DNA from: Bactericera cockerelli
Lineage: Eukaryota > Arthropoda > Insecta > Hemiptera > Triozidae
Assembly (NCBI GenBank): GCA_024516035.1
Contig: CM044962.1
Span: 7,412,659 to 7,476,658 of the forward strand
Reading direction: 5' to 3'
Length of the DNA: 64,000 nt
Shown: piece after piece, positions 29,621 through 41,900 of the stretch
Numbering within the stretch: the stretch's first letter is position 1
Layout of the letters: every line of letters begins with the position of its first letter
The notes under the pieces: model-generated
What the model saw: the letters and a program-made list of their open reading frames with translations, nothing else
What the model was told of the DNA's origin: nothing
Database searches by the model: none
Program-made: the position numbers and the translations under genes

Positions 29621-31381
29621 ATGATTAAGCGCCCTCAAAAATACTTGCTCAACAAAGCTGCTGATATAGCTCACAGGACTATAGTTGCTGGTTGCATTGG
29701 ACTTTCACTCTTTGGTAAGTTCTTCCTTTATGGTCCCTTTCAGCTTCTGGTTAAGATCATAGCAATGTAGTGATTTCACCCTCTATTTGTTGGAAACGTG
29801 GTAACTATCTTAGTACCATACCAGACTCCATGGCGTAATGGTTGCTGGCTTAACTACTGCCCGTAGTCCGGAGGTCTTGAGTTTGACTCTCGGTTGGGGC
29901 ATACTCTTTGAAGAAAATTCTGTCCCTTCCAAACAAGTGAGGCTGGCACTTCCAGCTCTACCCAGGCTGGGTGAGGTTAATGTGGGAGGGTAAAACCCCC
30001 ATCCTGACTATCTCAAACCAGGACGTTAAAACTGGATAGAATCAACTGGTCACAATAGATGTAATTAGGTTGCAGTGTTAATTGTAAGGGTTTCACTGAA
30101 AACCTTGCAACCAGGTCAGATAATAATAATAAAAATCTTAGTACCATAAACACAGTAACCCACATTATATTCACCCAGCCCTGATTGGGTCAGGAATAGC
30201 CAGCATCACAAGAGTTTGAATTTAACATGTTCAACACCGAGGCATTTTTGGGGTATGGCATGAATGGGCCATGCTGATTTCATGCACTGTCAAAATTTGA
30301 GCTGAATCCTGTATTTGGGTTTTACTTTTTTACTTGAACAATAAAAACTACCCCAAAAGTATGTGACCCACAACAAGTGAGTGAAATCCAAATATGGGTT
30401 TCACGGCCAGTCTGAACATTTCCTGAATACCACATATATGGGATTTGTGGTTTTGACCATGTTAAATGGTCACACATCCAAGTCTTTACGTCACTGGACA
30501 TTGCTTGAATTCAGTGACAGAACTATAAAATGTCTCTCCTGTTGGGAATCAAACCCAGGTCACCATGTGTGTAAGCCAGTTCATTACTCCACTCAGCCAC
30601 AGTGAACATTCAAAGTGTAAGGCCAAAAATCCAACTTCTCTTGTCATCAGTATGACTATAACCTATACTTTATTTTAAAGATGGTGTTTAAAAACCTTCA
30701 TACACAGTGAATATCGGATGTTTGCATTCTTATTTTTGTAATTTTTATTGTAGAAATGTTTCATGTTTTTAATCTTAAATCCCTAAATGCCTGTTTATAC
30801 ATAGTCCTGTTGATTGTGACTTGCTAACTTAGCTTTGTAATTACAAAATATCATGTTGCGGGTTCATAAAATTCATGAATAAGTGGTTCTATAAAGATCT
30901 AGAATAGGCAGAATGGAATGTTTTAAATGAGTGGTGATAGTGACACTAAAATTAATAGTTATCTGCCATATAGTAATATCATATACAAAGCTCATGATTC
31001 AAAATATTTCTCTTTTGTAATTTCTATGTAATAATTACCTACCTACTTTTATATAAATACTGTGTATACTACATGTACCTGGTTCTGGGTCAATGCAAGC
31101 ACACAGCAGTACCACATACAGACAACTCTAACAAAATTTTAAATACATTTTTTTGGCTCTGGGAGTCAAATCTGAGACCTTCTGCATGACAAGCAAGTAT
31201 ATTACCAATTAGATATCTTTGCTAGTATATGTTCTTTTTCGAAGTGAATGGAGCTTGGTTCTACACCCTCCACACTCTCTCTGATGAAGAAAAACAGGCT
31301 AAGATTCTAAATGCAGTTGGTAGACTCAAGCAACAAGATGGTGTTGAAATAATAGATAAAGCTAAAGATCTAAGCACCTAG
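29621..31381 (+). CDS. COX14-like small membrane protein (two coding exons)
   Basis: Exons are 29621-29714 and 31245-31381 (donor GTAAGT, acceptor TTTTTCGAAG, phase-matched at a split Val codon), giving 76 codons plus stop. A 3' splice site TTTTTCTAG at 29601-29609 implies a 5' UTR exon. The protein has a basic start (MIKRPQKYLLNK), then DIAHRTIVAGCIGLSLF as one membrane span, and a charged C-terminal helix. The D..HR.TV pattern before a single span resembles COX14, which assists cytochrome c oxidase assembly in the mitochondrial inner membrane. That assignment is tentative. A polyadenylation signal AATAAA lies at 31433. Confidence 0.65.
29829..30040 (+). repeat. Gly-tRNA-like SINE, 3'-truncated
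   Basis: It has head CATGGCGTAATGGTTGCTGG, CTGCCCGTAG loop, core GGCTGGGTGAGGTTAATGTG and end ACGTTAAAAC. It lies in the intron of the COX14-like gene. Confidence 0.8.
30045..30125 (+). repeat. Module 'gttgca...gtttcactgaaaac'
   Basis: It carries TAGGTTGCAGTG and TTTCACTGAAAACCTTGCAA and ends in (AAT)n. Inverse or partial copies are at 20815-20895 and 37290-37355. Confidence 0.55.
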
Positions 31382-31439
31382 TTATGGGAAAACCAAACCC
31401 TGCTTTTGTAAATACACTGTATTTTGATTTTAAATAAAT

Positions 31440-33760
31440 CATCTAGTATAGAGGTATGTTAACTTAAATTATTTTGGGCCCCCTTCGTACAACAAAATGT
31501 GAGGGGACTCCTATTACTAGGTATTTACCCAAGACCCACTTACAGGGGGTCTCCACAAACCCCCTGTAAAGATCTGTGGCTTAGCTTTAGAAAAAAACAT
31601 TGGATGGCCCCAATTTCTTGTAAACCAGCTTTCTGTCTTCAACAGGGCTGGAGTAATGAACTCTTTTTCTGTGTCTTAATTTGATTTTCATTTTGAACTG
31701 AATCCTAAATTGAGTTGATAGTATGTGAAATTCATAGTTTACCAAACTAAATAAAATCCTCCTTGGATCCTCTGATTTGACATAACTTAGTTTTTCTCAT
31801 GTGGTCATTAAAATATTGAGAGTTTGAAGAAATATATTATCACTGAATGAAGGATTATTACTTACCAACAACAAAAATCTTATTCCGCCACTAGTTGCTA
31901 CTCACATTATAGCAGCTGCTCATTTTTCCTCAAGAGGTATGAGTGGACCTCGAACATTCAAGTACAGAGCAGAAAAATTCCTGCCCCGCTGGGAATCGAA
32001 CCCAGGTCACCATGTGTTCAATGCCTAGCACGCCATCTCACTCTGCTATGGTGACTACTAGCCCTAGAAAATTGAACAATAGAAAGTACCTTACATGACT
32101 ATGACAATTTTTTTAAATTATGTTATACTCTTCACAATACTTTAGCGTCAAAAAATTCTCTTATAATATTCATTTGTGGGCTGAAACTTTAAATGAAATA
32201 AAGAAGGAAGCCATACTATATTGTATACATCTGTTTTTATTTATATTTTACTAAAAGAATAAAGATCAAGAACAAATTAGAAATCAAAGAACTGGAAGAA
32301 TCAAGCACTAATAGACGAATGAAAGGTTTGATAACTAGAGGTGACATGTTTTTTTTTTTCTTAGATTGGAAATATTTCTTTGCTTATCAAAAAGGGAAAC
32401 TACAGAATGAGTAGACGAGGAGTGTCGGAGTGTCGCAAGTGGCCTTTCTTTTATGACCATTTCAATTTTTAGGGGGTGTAAAGAAACTCATATTTTTTAA
32501 GCAAAGAAAGTGAAATTTCAAAATCAAATAAATTGCTTGTTAACTGGTTACCGGAAAAAGAACTAGTTCATAAATCGAGAAAAATCAATACCTATACCAA
32601 ACATTTTTCCATCCAATATAAATTACAACAGAATTTGTAAAGTTGATATTCCTGATAACCGTGCATCTTAAATGACCTCTAATTTATTCACAAATCAACA
32701 CGTTTTGTGTATTTTCTTTGACCCATTCCTAAGAAGGAACCAGTGACGAATAGATTAAAACATTGAATAACTCAAGGAATAGGATATTTGTACAGTTGAC
32801 GAATATTGGGGGGGGGGTGGGGGGAAATGTTAAATTAAGAAAAGAACAATTTTTATTGTGTTGCTAAGATAGAAAATTATGTATAAATATTTTGTTGCTG
32901 TGATTTGTCACTGTCATAATATTGTTGTACAATAATAGGCAACTATCTCTAGCAATTTCAATTAAGGATGTGAATAAATTAAATATTATTTGATGATAGA
33001 ATAAGAGAAACAGAAAATTTTCAATTTATTAATATTATGCTAAAAAGAAATATTTAAAAAAGGTAAGGGTGCCTTACCATGAAGTATAAAAAAAAAAACT
33101 GAAACCATAGCAAACCTTTTCAAAGATGTTTTAATTATTAAAAAAAAAAATTATGATTAAAAAAAATATTTAAAAAATCTAAAATATTTGTGAAAATGAC
33201 ATATATTGTAAAATAATATTTCTTTTAGCAACAACAATATTTTAGAGCCTCTCTATATCAAACGTAAGGTACTCATCACAACACCGCAAAATAATTTAAA
33301 TGTATATTACACAGAATAAATATAAATTACAATTTAATATTTTCATAGTTACAATGACTTGCTATCCAACTACCAAAAGTGGATGAATCGAAAAGTGATA
33401 AGTCCACTTTCAAAAAATAAAATAGATTGAGAAAATTTACTGACTAATTTCTGGAACCATTAACCAACACAACACAAAAAAACACCAAACAGAACTACAT
33501 ATTTACATTACACAAATGTATTATTTACAACAATAAATATAGTAAAATTGCTTCAATACTAAATAAATACCTTTAACTAACCACATGGTTTTAATCTGAT
33601 TTATATAATCTATAAATCAACTTTTAGATATCTCACTATTTAATATTCACAGTAGGTAACTAAAATACTTACCACGAATAATTACATTGTTTAACAGAAG
33701 TAACACCTAGGTATTTTATTTTTGTTGATTCTATCATATTTTTGTAACAGTATTACTGAA
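31440..33760. other. No gene recognised; AT-rich intergenic DNA
   Basis: It contains the reverse Ala-like SINE at 31890-32060 and a G-run near 32805-32823. Otherwise it is unique-looking AT-rich sequence with no supported exon. Confidence 0.5.
31890..32060 (-). repeat. Ala-like tRNA SINE
   Basis: The minus-strand head is AGTAGTCACCATAGCAGAGT with GGTTCGATTCCC. The body holds GTACTTGAATGTTCGAGG and 'actcatacctcttgaggaaa'. Related pieces lie at 19600-19665, 30535-30605, 35640-35765, 57655-57780, 58200-58290, 60890-60925 and 63905-64000. Confidence 0.7.
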
Positions 33761-33767
33761 ATCTTCC

Positions 33768-33927
33768 CCGGGATGCCACTGAGTGCAATATAGTGTCTCG
33801 AATTTTAAAAAGGAAGTGTTGCGCAGTCAGCGGGGTTTGATCTCATTTGATTCCATAAAAGAAGAGAGGAAGCATGCAGCGTTGCGCAACGGTGCGAGAC
33901 AAAATATTGCACTCAGAGGGATCGCGG
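33768..33927. mobile_element. MITE with CCGGGATGCCACTGAGTGCA ends
   Basis: The two ends are imperfect inverted repeats of about 30 bp (GAGTGCAATA...CGAG on one side, CTCGxACAAAATATTGCACTC inverse on the other). End-like pieces occur at 2905-2950, 29365-29400 and 49220-49265. Confidence 0.65.
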
Positions 33928-33944
33928 AATAAGTCTAAACTCTA

Positions 33945-34125
33945 AACATGTTACGCCGATCTCAGTGGTTAAGAGCATTAGCAGACCTGCAGGTTGCGGG
34001 TTCGAATACCGTCCTGAGCGGAAAATTCTGCCCGAGTTTTTCCGTTTCCGGAATGGCAACGGATGTAAAGATAGAATGCCCCGAAGAAATGCAAAAGCGG
34101 TTCCGGGACACGAATACTTTTTAGA
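33945..34125 (+). repeat. tRNA-headed SINE, 'ggaatggcaacggatgtaaag' family
   Basis: It has head GATCTCAGTGGTTAAGAGCA with GGGTTCGAATACC. The body AAAATTCTGCC, GAGTTTTTCCGTTTCCGG and AAGCGGTTCCGGGACAC is shared with 63660-63815. Confidence 0.7.
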
Positions 34126-34305
34126 AGAAAAAAAAAACAATCTGTTCAAAGCTGTGTTCACTTAACTAGATTCAATTAATCATATTAGGTTTTAAACACG
34201 TCCTGAATTATTCACCAGAACGGGAATTAATCCATCCACTTGCTGGGATTTCGGACACCGGTACCAAAAACCGTCCTCACGTGTTCGCTTCAGGGACAAC
34301 TAAAA

Positions 34306-34870
34306 CAAAAAATGTTAGAAAGTTGTGTGCGAGTTCAACCTTACGATGGAGCCAAGATAAATTTCTCGATCGCCAGAACTGTCCGTTTCTTCAATCCAGT
34401 GCGAGCATTCAACCTTACGATGGAGCCAAGATAAATTTCTCGATCGCCAGAACTGTCCGTTTCTTCAATCCAGTGCGAGCGTTCAATCTTACGATGGAGC
34501 CAAGATAAATTTCTCGATCGCCAGAACTGTCCGTTTCTTCAATCCAGTGCGAGCGTTCAACCTTACGATGGAGCCAAGATAAATTTCTCGATCGCCAGAA
34601 CTGTCCGTTTTTTCAATCCAGTGCGAGCGTTCAACCTTACGACGATGGAGCCAAGATAAATTTCTCGATCGCCAGAACTGTCCGTTTCTTCAATCCAGTG
34701 CGAGCATTCAACCTTACGATGGAGCCAAGATAAATTTCTCGATCGCCAGAACTGTCCGTTTCTTCAATACGATGGAGCCAAGATAAATTTCTCGATTGCC
34801 AGAACTGTCCGTCTCTTCAATACGATGGAGCCAAGATAAATTTCTCGATCGCCAGAACTGTCCGTTTCTT
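34306..34870 (-). repeat. Array of 74/53-bp units abutting the ZNF143-like terminal exon (8 copies)
   Basis: The unit contains GGACAGTTCTGGCGATCGAG, AAATTTATCTTGGCTCC and ATCGTAAGG on the minus strand. Proximal units are shorter (53 bp). The first unit merges with the last codons and stop of the ZNF143-like gene. ATC/GTAAGG in each full unit could act as a donor. Confidence 0.9.
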
Positions 34871-34977
34871 CAATCCAGTGCGAGCTCCATGAGGAAGTAC
34901 TTCTCTACACCGACGCCGCCACTACCGGTGTTTGGCGCCATGACGTTGGCACCGCTTCGAGGTGGTTGAGTGGCGTT
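34870..34977 (-). CDS. ZNF143: ZNF143-like exon 9 (terminal)
   Basis: The acceptor is TTGCTTCCAG. It encodes [20 protein letters not shown] and ends [10 protein letters not shown] before TGA at 34872-34870. The stop codon falls in the first unit of the 74/53-bp array, so the true end of the protein may differ. Confidence 0.65.
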   Translation of the reverse strand, partial: NATQPPRSGANVMAPNTGSGGVGVEKYFLMELALD

Positions 34978-35842
34978 CTGGAAGCAAAACGACAAGTTAA
35001 CACATTGCGTGTCAAGAGGTAAAAGCACGACATTATACCCAATCGGGGCGACGATGTCAGGTATTTTCGCCTGAAGTGGATCATTTACGTCAGACGAAAA
35101 CGCCTGACGTGGCACGGAATTTGTTAAGCATTTCATTTACTTTTCATGAAATATTTTTCCTTGACTTTTTTTTCTTTATTATCAATATTATCATCATCAT
35201 AGGGTGGTGTCATCGTGAACGATGGTAGCCAGACAGTGGAGGAATGACTCAGCACTTCTACCACTGTCTTTATAAGGAGGCTAATAATTGACAAGGGCCC
35301 CCAGAACCAAGCCAATGCTGGGCTACTCCTTGTTTATAGTCCCCCAGAACCAAGCCAATGCTGGTCTACTCCCTGTTTATAGTCCCCCAGAACCAAGCCA
35401 ATGCTGGGCTACTCCCTGTTTATAGTCTCCCAGAACCAAGCCAATGCTGGTCTACTCCCTGTTTATAGTCCCCCAGCCAGACTATTTATTATTATTATTT
35501 TTAAATAATAAATCATTTGTTTTATTTTTCATATTTTTTTATGTATACAGAGGACCCATCCTAAGCAATTTTTAGTTGGCTTCTAAGATTTAATTGACTG
35601 AGATTAAATTTCCTGACTACTGATCGTGGGAACTCTGCAAAGGTAGTCACCGTGGTTCGATCTCCAGCCGGTTAGGAATTTTTCTGCCCTGTACTTGGAT
35701 ATTCAGGGTCCACTCATACCTCGTGAATTGGACCTGGAAATTGTTGTCTTATATCCAGGTTCTCATGTAAAGGCGGTTATTTCACCCTATAAAGGGTAAA
35801 TTGGACCTGGAAATTGTTCTCTTACATCCAAAATTGACTGAA

Positions 35843-35873
<31 letters not shown>

Positions 35874-35915
35874 AACCCCCACTCACCCGTATGGTGGTAA
35901 CTTTCTTCCTGGCGT

Positions 35916-35947
<32 letters not shown>

Positions 35948-38900
35948 CTTTAGGTTATTTTACCCTATAAAAACGTGAATTGGACCTGGAAATTGTTCTC
36001 ATATATCCAAAATTGACTGAATTCCTGAAAAAAAAAAAAAAAAAAATACCACTCACCCGTATGGTGGTAACTTTCTTCCTGGCGTCCTGCTGGTGCATGG
36101 ACTTGCGGTGACTGTTGAGTGTGCACACCTGCCGGTAGGAGCGCGGACACTCGTCGCAGATGAACGGGCGAATGTCCGAGTGCACATGCGTGTGTTTGTA
36201 CAGGGAGGAGTACTCGGTGAACCGCTTGGAGCAGCCCTGGCGAGACAAAGTCAAGGCATAGCGTGTAGAATTAAAGTCGTATTTTTCTTTCTAACCAAAA
36301 AAAAAATTCCTGGTTAGGTTTCTTCCAAATAATTCCATGTTATTCCAAGGCCATTCGTAAAAGAAAAATGCATTTGGTTACTTTTAAAGATAAACAATGG
36401 ACTTAACCTATAAAAGAATTGGAAGCAAGAATTTTCTACTTCCACTTTGGGTAACTTTGGAAGTGGAAATTTTCCTCTTCCAAAAGAAAAATGACTTGCT
36501 TCCAGTTTGGTTCACTTTGGTTAGAAAGAAAAATAGGGCTTAAGAAGTGAGGAAACGAACCCCACTTGCATGGAAACGCCACATAGCGCGCAACATCGCA
36601 AAGGAGTAGGAATATTTCTCGCGGTCTGTCTCAGTATCAGTATAAACAGAAAAGTGAGAAGTTGTATTAGATGTACATGAATATCAAAATATACCTGGAC
36701 AGCTGTTTCAAGCTTATTTGCTCTCATCAGCAGGTAATAGTTCTGAATATCCATGCCACCAACTAACCTCTCTATTCTAATCAGTATAAACAGAAAAGTG
36801 GGAAGTTGTATTAGATGTCTCGGTATGAACTGTTTGTGTTTGATACGGGGGAAGAAATTTTGTGAGGGACGAAGAGAGGAGACTCCTTTGCGATACTAGC
36901 GCTAAGGACGCCACGATGCAGGCCGGCGGGGGTTGGTTTCCACACTTCTTATTTCTAGACGCTATGGTCAAGGTATTATTAGTGAGTTTGTGCTAATTAA
37001 ATTAACGTTATGCTGATTGAACTTTTCACGTTTTTTGACGAAATAGTTTTACGAAAAAAAAAAAAAAAAATAGGGTGACGCTAATTTTCAAAAGTCGTTT
37101 CTGCACATGCGCTCAACGAGTTTTCGCCTAGAAGTTTGTGCTCGTTCGTTTTGAAAACATGGGTTGATTTTTTCTTATCATATTTGTGTTAATTGCTTTT
37201 GTGATATCACAATTACCTACACTAGCTTTACTAAATTTCTGCTTTACGTGGGACTCAAAACACCGACCTCCAGAAAGCCAAAGTATTATTATCTGACCTG
37301 GTTGTAGAGTTTTCAGTGAAACACTTGCAACTAACACGGCGACCTAATTAGATTGTTGTAAGGTTTGTAATTCAAGGTAACTTTATGGAAACTTCATAAT
37401 TCGTTAATTCTATAATAATGACTTACCAAGACGTGACACACATATGGTCCGAGACCTAACACACATATGGTTTCTCTACTCACCAAGACCTGACACACAT
37501 ATGGTTTCTCTACTCACCGAGACGTGACACACATATGGTTTCTCTACTCACCAAGACCTAACACACATATGGTTTCTCTACTCACCCGAGACGTGACACA
37601 CATACGGTTTCTCTACTCACCAAGACCTAACACACATATGGTTTCTCTACTCACCGAGACGTGACACACATATGGTTTATCTACTCACCAAGACCTAACA
37701 CACATATGGTTTCTCTACTCACCGAGACGTGACACACATATGGTTTCTCTACTCATCAAGACCTAACACACATATCGACCATGGAATGAGAAAGGGGCGT
37801 AAGTAACAAAAATGGATTTTCATTTTATTCCATACAACAACTTGTTCAAGTGGGTTCTTTGGTTCAAATACCAGCGAAAGAACTTTTTTTCGAATCAGAT
37901 AGAGTATGGAAGGAGTCAAAATACAGCAAAATTATAAAAGGCAGGAACAAAAATAATTTTTTTTTTCTTTTTGCTCTCCTGAAAAAATTGAAAATATCAC
38001 TTACGCCCCTTTCTCATTTCATGGTCGATATGGTTTCTCTACTCACCGAGACGTGACACACATACGGTTTCTCTACTCACCAAGACCTAACACACATATG
38101 GTTTCTCTACTCACCGAGACCTAACACACATATCGACCTAACAAAAAAAAAAATTCAAATTTTTCAGGAGAGCAAAAAGAAAAAAACAATTTCTTTTTGT
38201 TCCTGCCTTTTATAATTTTGCTGTATTTTGACTCCTTCCATTTTTTTTTTTTTTTTACTTACGCCCTTTTCACATTCCATGGTCGATATGGTTTCTCTAC
38301 TCACCGAGACGTGACACACATATGGTTTCTCGCCCGAGTGGATGCGCATGTGATTCTTGTAGTTGGTGGCCGAGGCGAACGATTTGTCACACCCCGGTTG
38401 ATCGCACACGTACGGCTTCTCACCGGTGTGTGTGCGGATGTGAACCTTGCGAATGTTGGAGGTGGTGAAGGACCGGTTGCAGCCCAGCATCGGACACGGG
38501 AACGGTCGCTCGCCTGAGAATAATAATGTTTTTGTTTTTTTTTTTTTTAATAGAAGCAACTACACCAACATGTCACAAAAGATCTATGTAAGGTCGCAGT
38601 GACAAAGAGCTTTCGTAGCCGATAGCCCTACTTTACCAATACCAACTACACCAACACAGATATAAAGTCAACGGCTAGATGCCCGTCTTAACGCCAACGA
38701 TTCTATTTGATTTAACGTCCTGGATTAAGACGAGGGTTTTACCCTCCATTCGCTGGGAGTCGTACCAGCTACCCACATTAACCTCACCCAGCCTGGGTAG
38801 GGCCGGAAATGCCAGCCTCACATGTACGGGGGGGAACAGAATTTCTGTGTGAAAAATCTGCTCCGACCGGGGATCGAACTCAAGGTCTCTGGACTACGGG

Positions 38901-41900
38901 CAGTAGTCACAACCAATACGCCATGGAGGCTGATGGTTTGCCTATAACTAATAAATATGGTAATATAATAATGAATAAAAAGGAGGGGGAGGGGGATTAT
39001 AAATATTTCTGAACACATCTCACCGGGGTTAAGTGACATTCTCTGCCAATTAACCGCGATCAAAAAAGGGAAAAATATAATTAGAGATTAAAACTATTCT
39101 TCCTTTTTTTTTTTTTTTTTTTTTTGCATACACATAATATTTTATTAAACATAAAAAACATTATTCAGGACATCATCATTTGGATGACAACCCAAAACGC
39201 TTGCAGCATTGCCTCGTTGAACTGCAAGGCTTATCTATTGCAGCAAATAATTTCCCGATCTTGGGTCTCCAGTCTTTTTTACAATGGACCTTTTCAATTC
39301 TTCTAGTCAGTGTTTAGCTTCTTTACAAATCGGCCCCATTGTTTCAATTGCAAACCCTTTCAAAAGTGTAATTCTGAATAGTTTTAAGAGATTAAAACTA
39401 GTTGACCAATTTAATCATAGCTCATGTCAGAGTTCACATAAGGTAAAAAATGTCCGCACGCAACCCACCTGTATGTGTCCGCACTCAACCCAGCTGTATG
39501 TGTTCTCACTCAACCCACCTGTATGTGTCCGCACTCAACCCACCTGTATGTGTTCTCACTCAACCCACCTGTATGTGTTCTCACTCAACCCACCTGTATG
39601 TGTTCTCACTCAACCCACCTGTATGTGTTCTCACTCAACCCACCTGTATGTGTTCTCACTCAACCCACCTGTATGTGTTCCCACTCAACCCACCTGTATG
39701 TGTTCTCACTCAACCCACCTGTATGTGTTCTCACTCAATCCACCTGTATGTGTTCCCACTCAACCCACCTGTATGTGTTCTCACTCAACCCACCTGTATG
39801 TGTTCCCACTCAACCCACCTGTATGTGTTCGCACTCAACCCACCTGTATGTGTTCTCACTCAACCCACCTGTATGTGTTCTCACTCAACCCACCTGTATG
39901 TGTTCTCACTCAACCCACCTGTATGTGTTCTCACTCAACCCACCTGTATGTGTTCGCACGCAACCCAACTGTATGTGTTCAAATTCAAATCAAATATTTA
40001 TTGTGATATTTATACATAAACATTTTACATAATTTACAATAATATTTTTACCTACATAAAAAAACCCTAACATTAGTTACACCTGTCTAACTTAATATCT
40101 AGCTTTCTACTTATTCAGAACTGGGGAAGTTAATAATGATAGGATAAATAGTTATACATTGATTTGTTCTAGCAAAGTTATAAAGGATGCAAGTGAAATA
40201 GTAAGGTCTATATTGTTCTGATAGTCGTTGTACAGTTGCATTGCTCTGTTGATGGGAGATAATTCTGAGTGAGAAGTTAGAGGTACTTTGAAAGTTTTAA
40301 ATTGAGAATTTCTTGTTCTTTCAGATCTCGAGTTGAAAAAAAGATTGTTGTAAAGAAAGGGAATGTCAATTTGTTTATTGTAAATTTTAAAAAGAAAAAC
40401 TAGAAAGCTTCTTATGTGACGACTTCTGTTCGCACGCAACCCACCTGTATGTGTTCGCACGTGCTTCTGCAGGTCCCCCGACGTCTTGAACGCCTTCGTG
40501 CAGCGCTCGTACGAGCACCGGTACGGTTTCTCGCCCGTGTGGGTGCGGATGTGCGCCTTGCGACTGTACTGGGTGGCGAAGGCCTTGCCGCAGTACAGGA
40601 CCGGACACTTGTAGGGCCGCATCCCGGAGTGGATGCGGAGATGAACCTGAGAGGGAGAAAAAAAAGCGTTTCCTAAGTGTCAAGTGGCAGAGAATGCCTA
40701 AGGCATTAACTTCGCCCCGGATTCTGTTTATACTGATTAAAATAGAGAGGTTAGTACATCTAGTACAACTTCTCACTTTTCTGTTTATACTGATACTGAT
40801 TACAAAACAATTGTTATCAAAAATTCATATTAATCTTTATTTCTTTTTGTACATTCTTCTAAGTTTTTTTTTTTTAATTTATTGTTACTTTTTTTTGATG
40901 ATTGTTGCTACTTTTGTGTTATTGTTACTTTTGTTGATGATTGTTTTGTAAAAAAAATAAAGTGTAAATAAATAAATAAAAATAAATTTCTTTGTAACAA
41001 TTATATATTCATAATAATATAATAATAATTCCGTGTCCGTGAGATAGGTATTGATACTTAAATCACGGTGGTGAGAGGATTATATGGACACTTGTAGGGC
41101 CGCATCCCGGAGTGAATGCGGAGGTGAACCTGAGAGAGAAAAAAAAGCGTTTCTTTGTAACAATTATATATTCATAATAATAATTCCGTGTCCGTGAGAT
41201 AGGTATTGATACTTAAATCACGGTGGTGAGAGGATTATATGGACACTTGTAGGGCCGCATCCCGGAGTGGATGCGGAGGTGAACCTGAGAGGGAGAAAAA
41301 AAAGCGTTTCCTAAGTGTCAAGTGGCAGAGAATGCCTAAGGCATTAACTTCGCCCCGGATTCTGTTTATACTGATTAAAATAGAGAGGTTAGTACATCTA
41401 GTACAACTTCTCACTTTTCTGTTTATACTGATACTGATTACAAAACAATTGTTATCAAAAATTCATATTAATCTTTATTTCTTTTTGTACATTCTTCTAA
41501 GTTTTTTTTTTTTTTTTAATTTATTGTTACTTTTTTTTGATGATTGTTGCTACTTTTGTTTTATTGTTACTTTTGTTGATGATTGTTTTGTAAAAAAAAT
41601 AAAGTGTAAATAAATAAATAAAAATAAATTTCTTTGTAACAATTATATATTCATAATAATATAATAATAATTCCGTGTCCGTGAGATAGGTATTGATACT
41701 TAAATCACGGTGGTGAGAGGATTATATGGACACTTGTAGGGCCGCATCCCGGAGTGAATGCGCAGGTGAACCTGAGAGAGAAAACAAAAGCGTTTCTTTG
41801 TAACAATTATATATTCATAATAATAATTCCGTGTCCGTGAGATAGGTATTGATACTTAAATCACGGTGGTGAGAGGATTATATGGACACTTGTAGGGCCG

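Noticed and set aside
39284..40032. Three overlapping long open frames of Cys/His/Thr-rich repeats on the plus strand
   Set aside because: They are translations of the 25-bp exon 6 donor array in all frames; the array has no stops, so the frames are by-products.
9361..40445. CRISPR arrays
   Set aside because: The regular repeats are direct tandem units without unique spacers, and the DNA is from a eukaryote.
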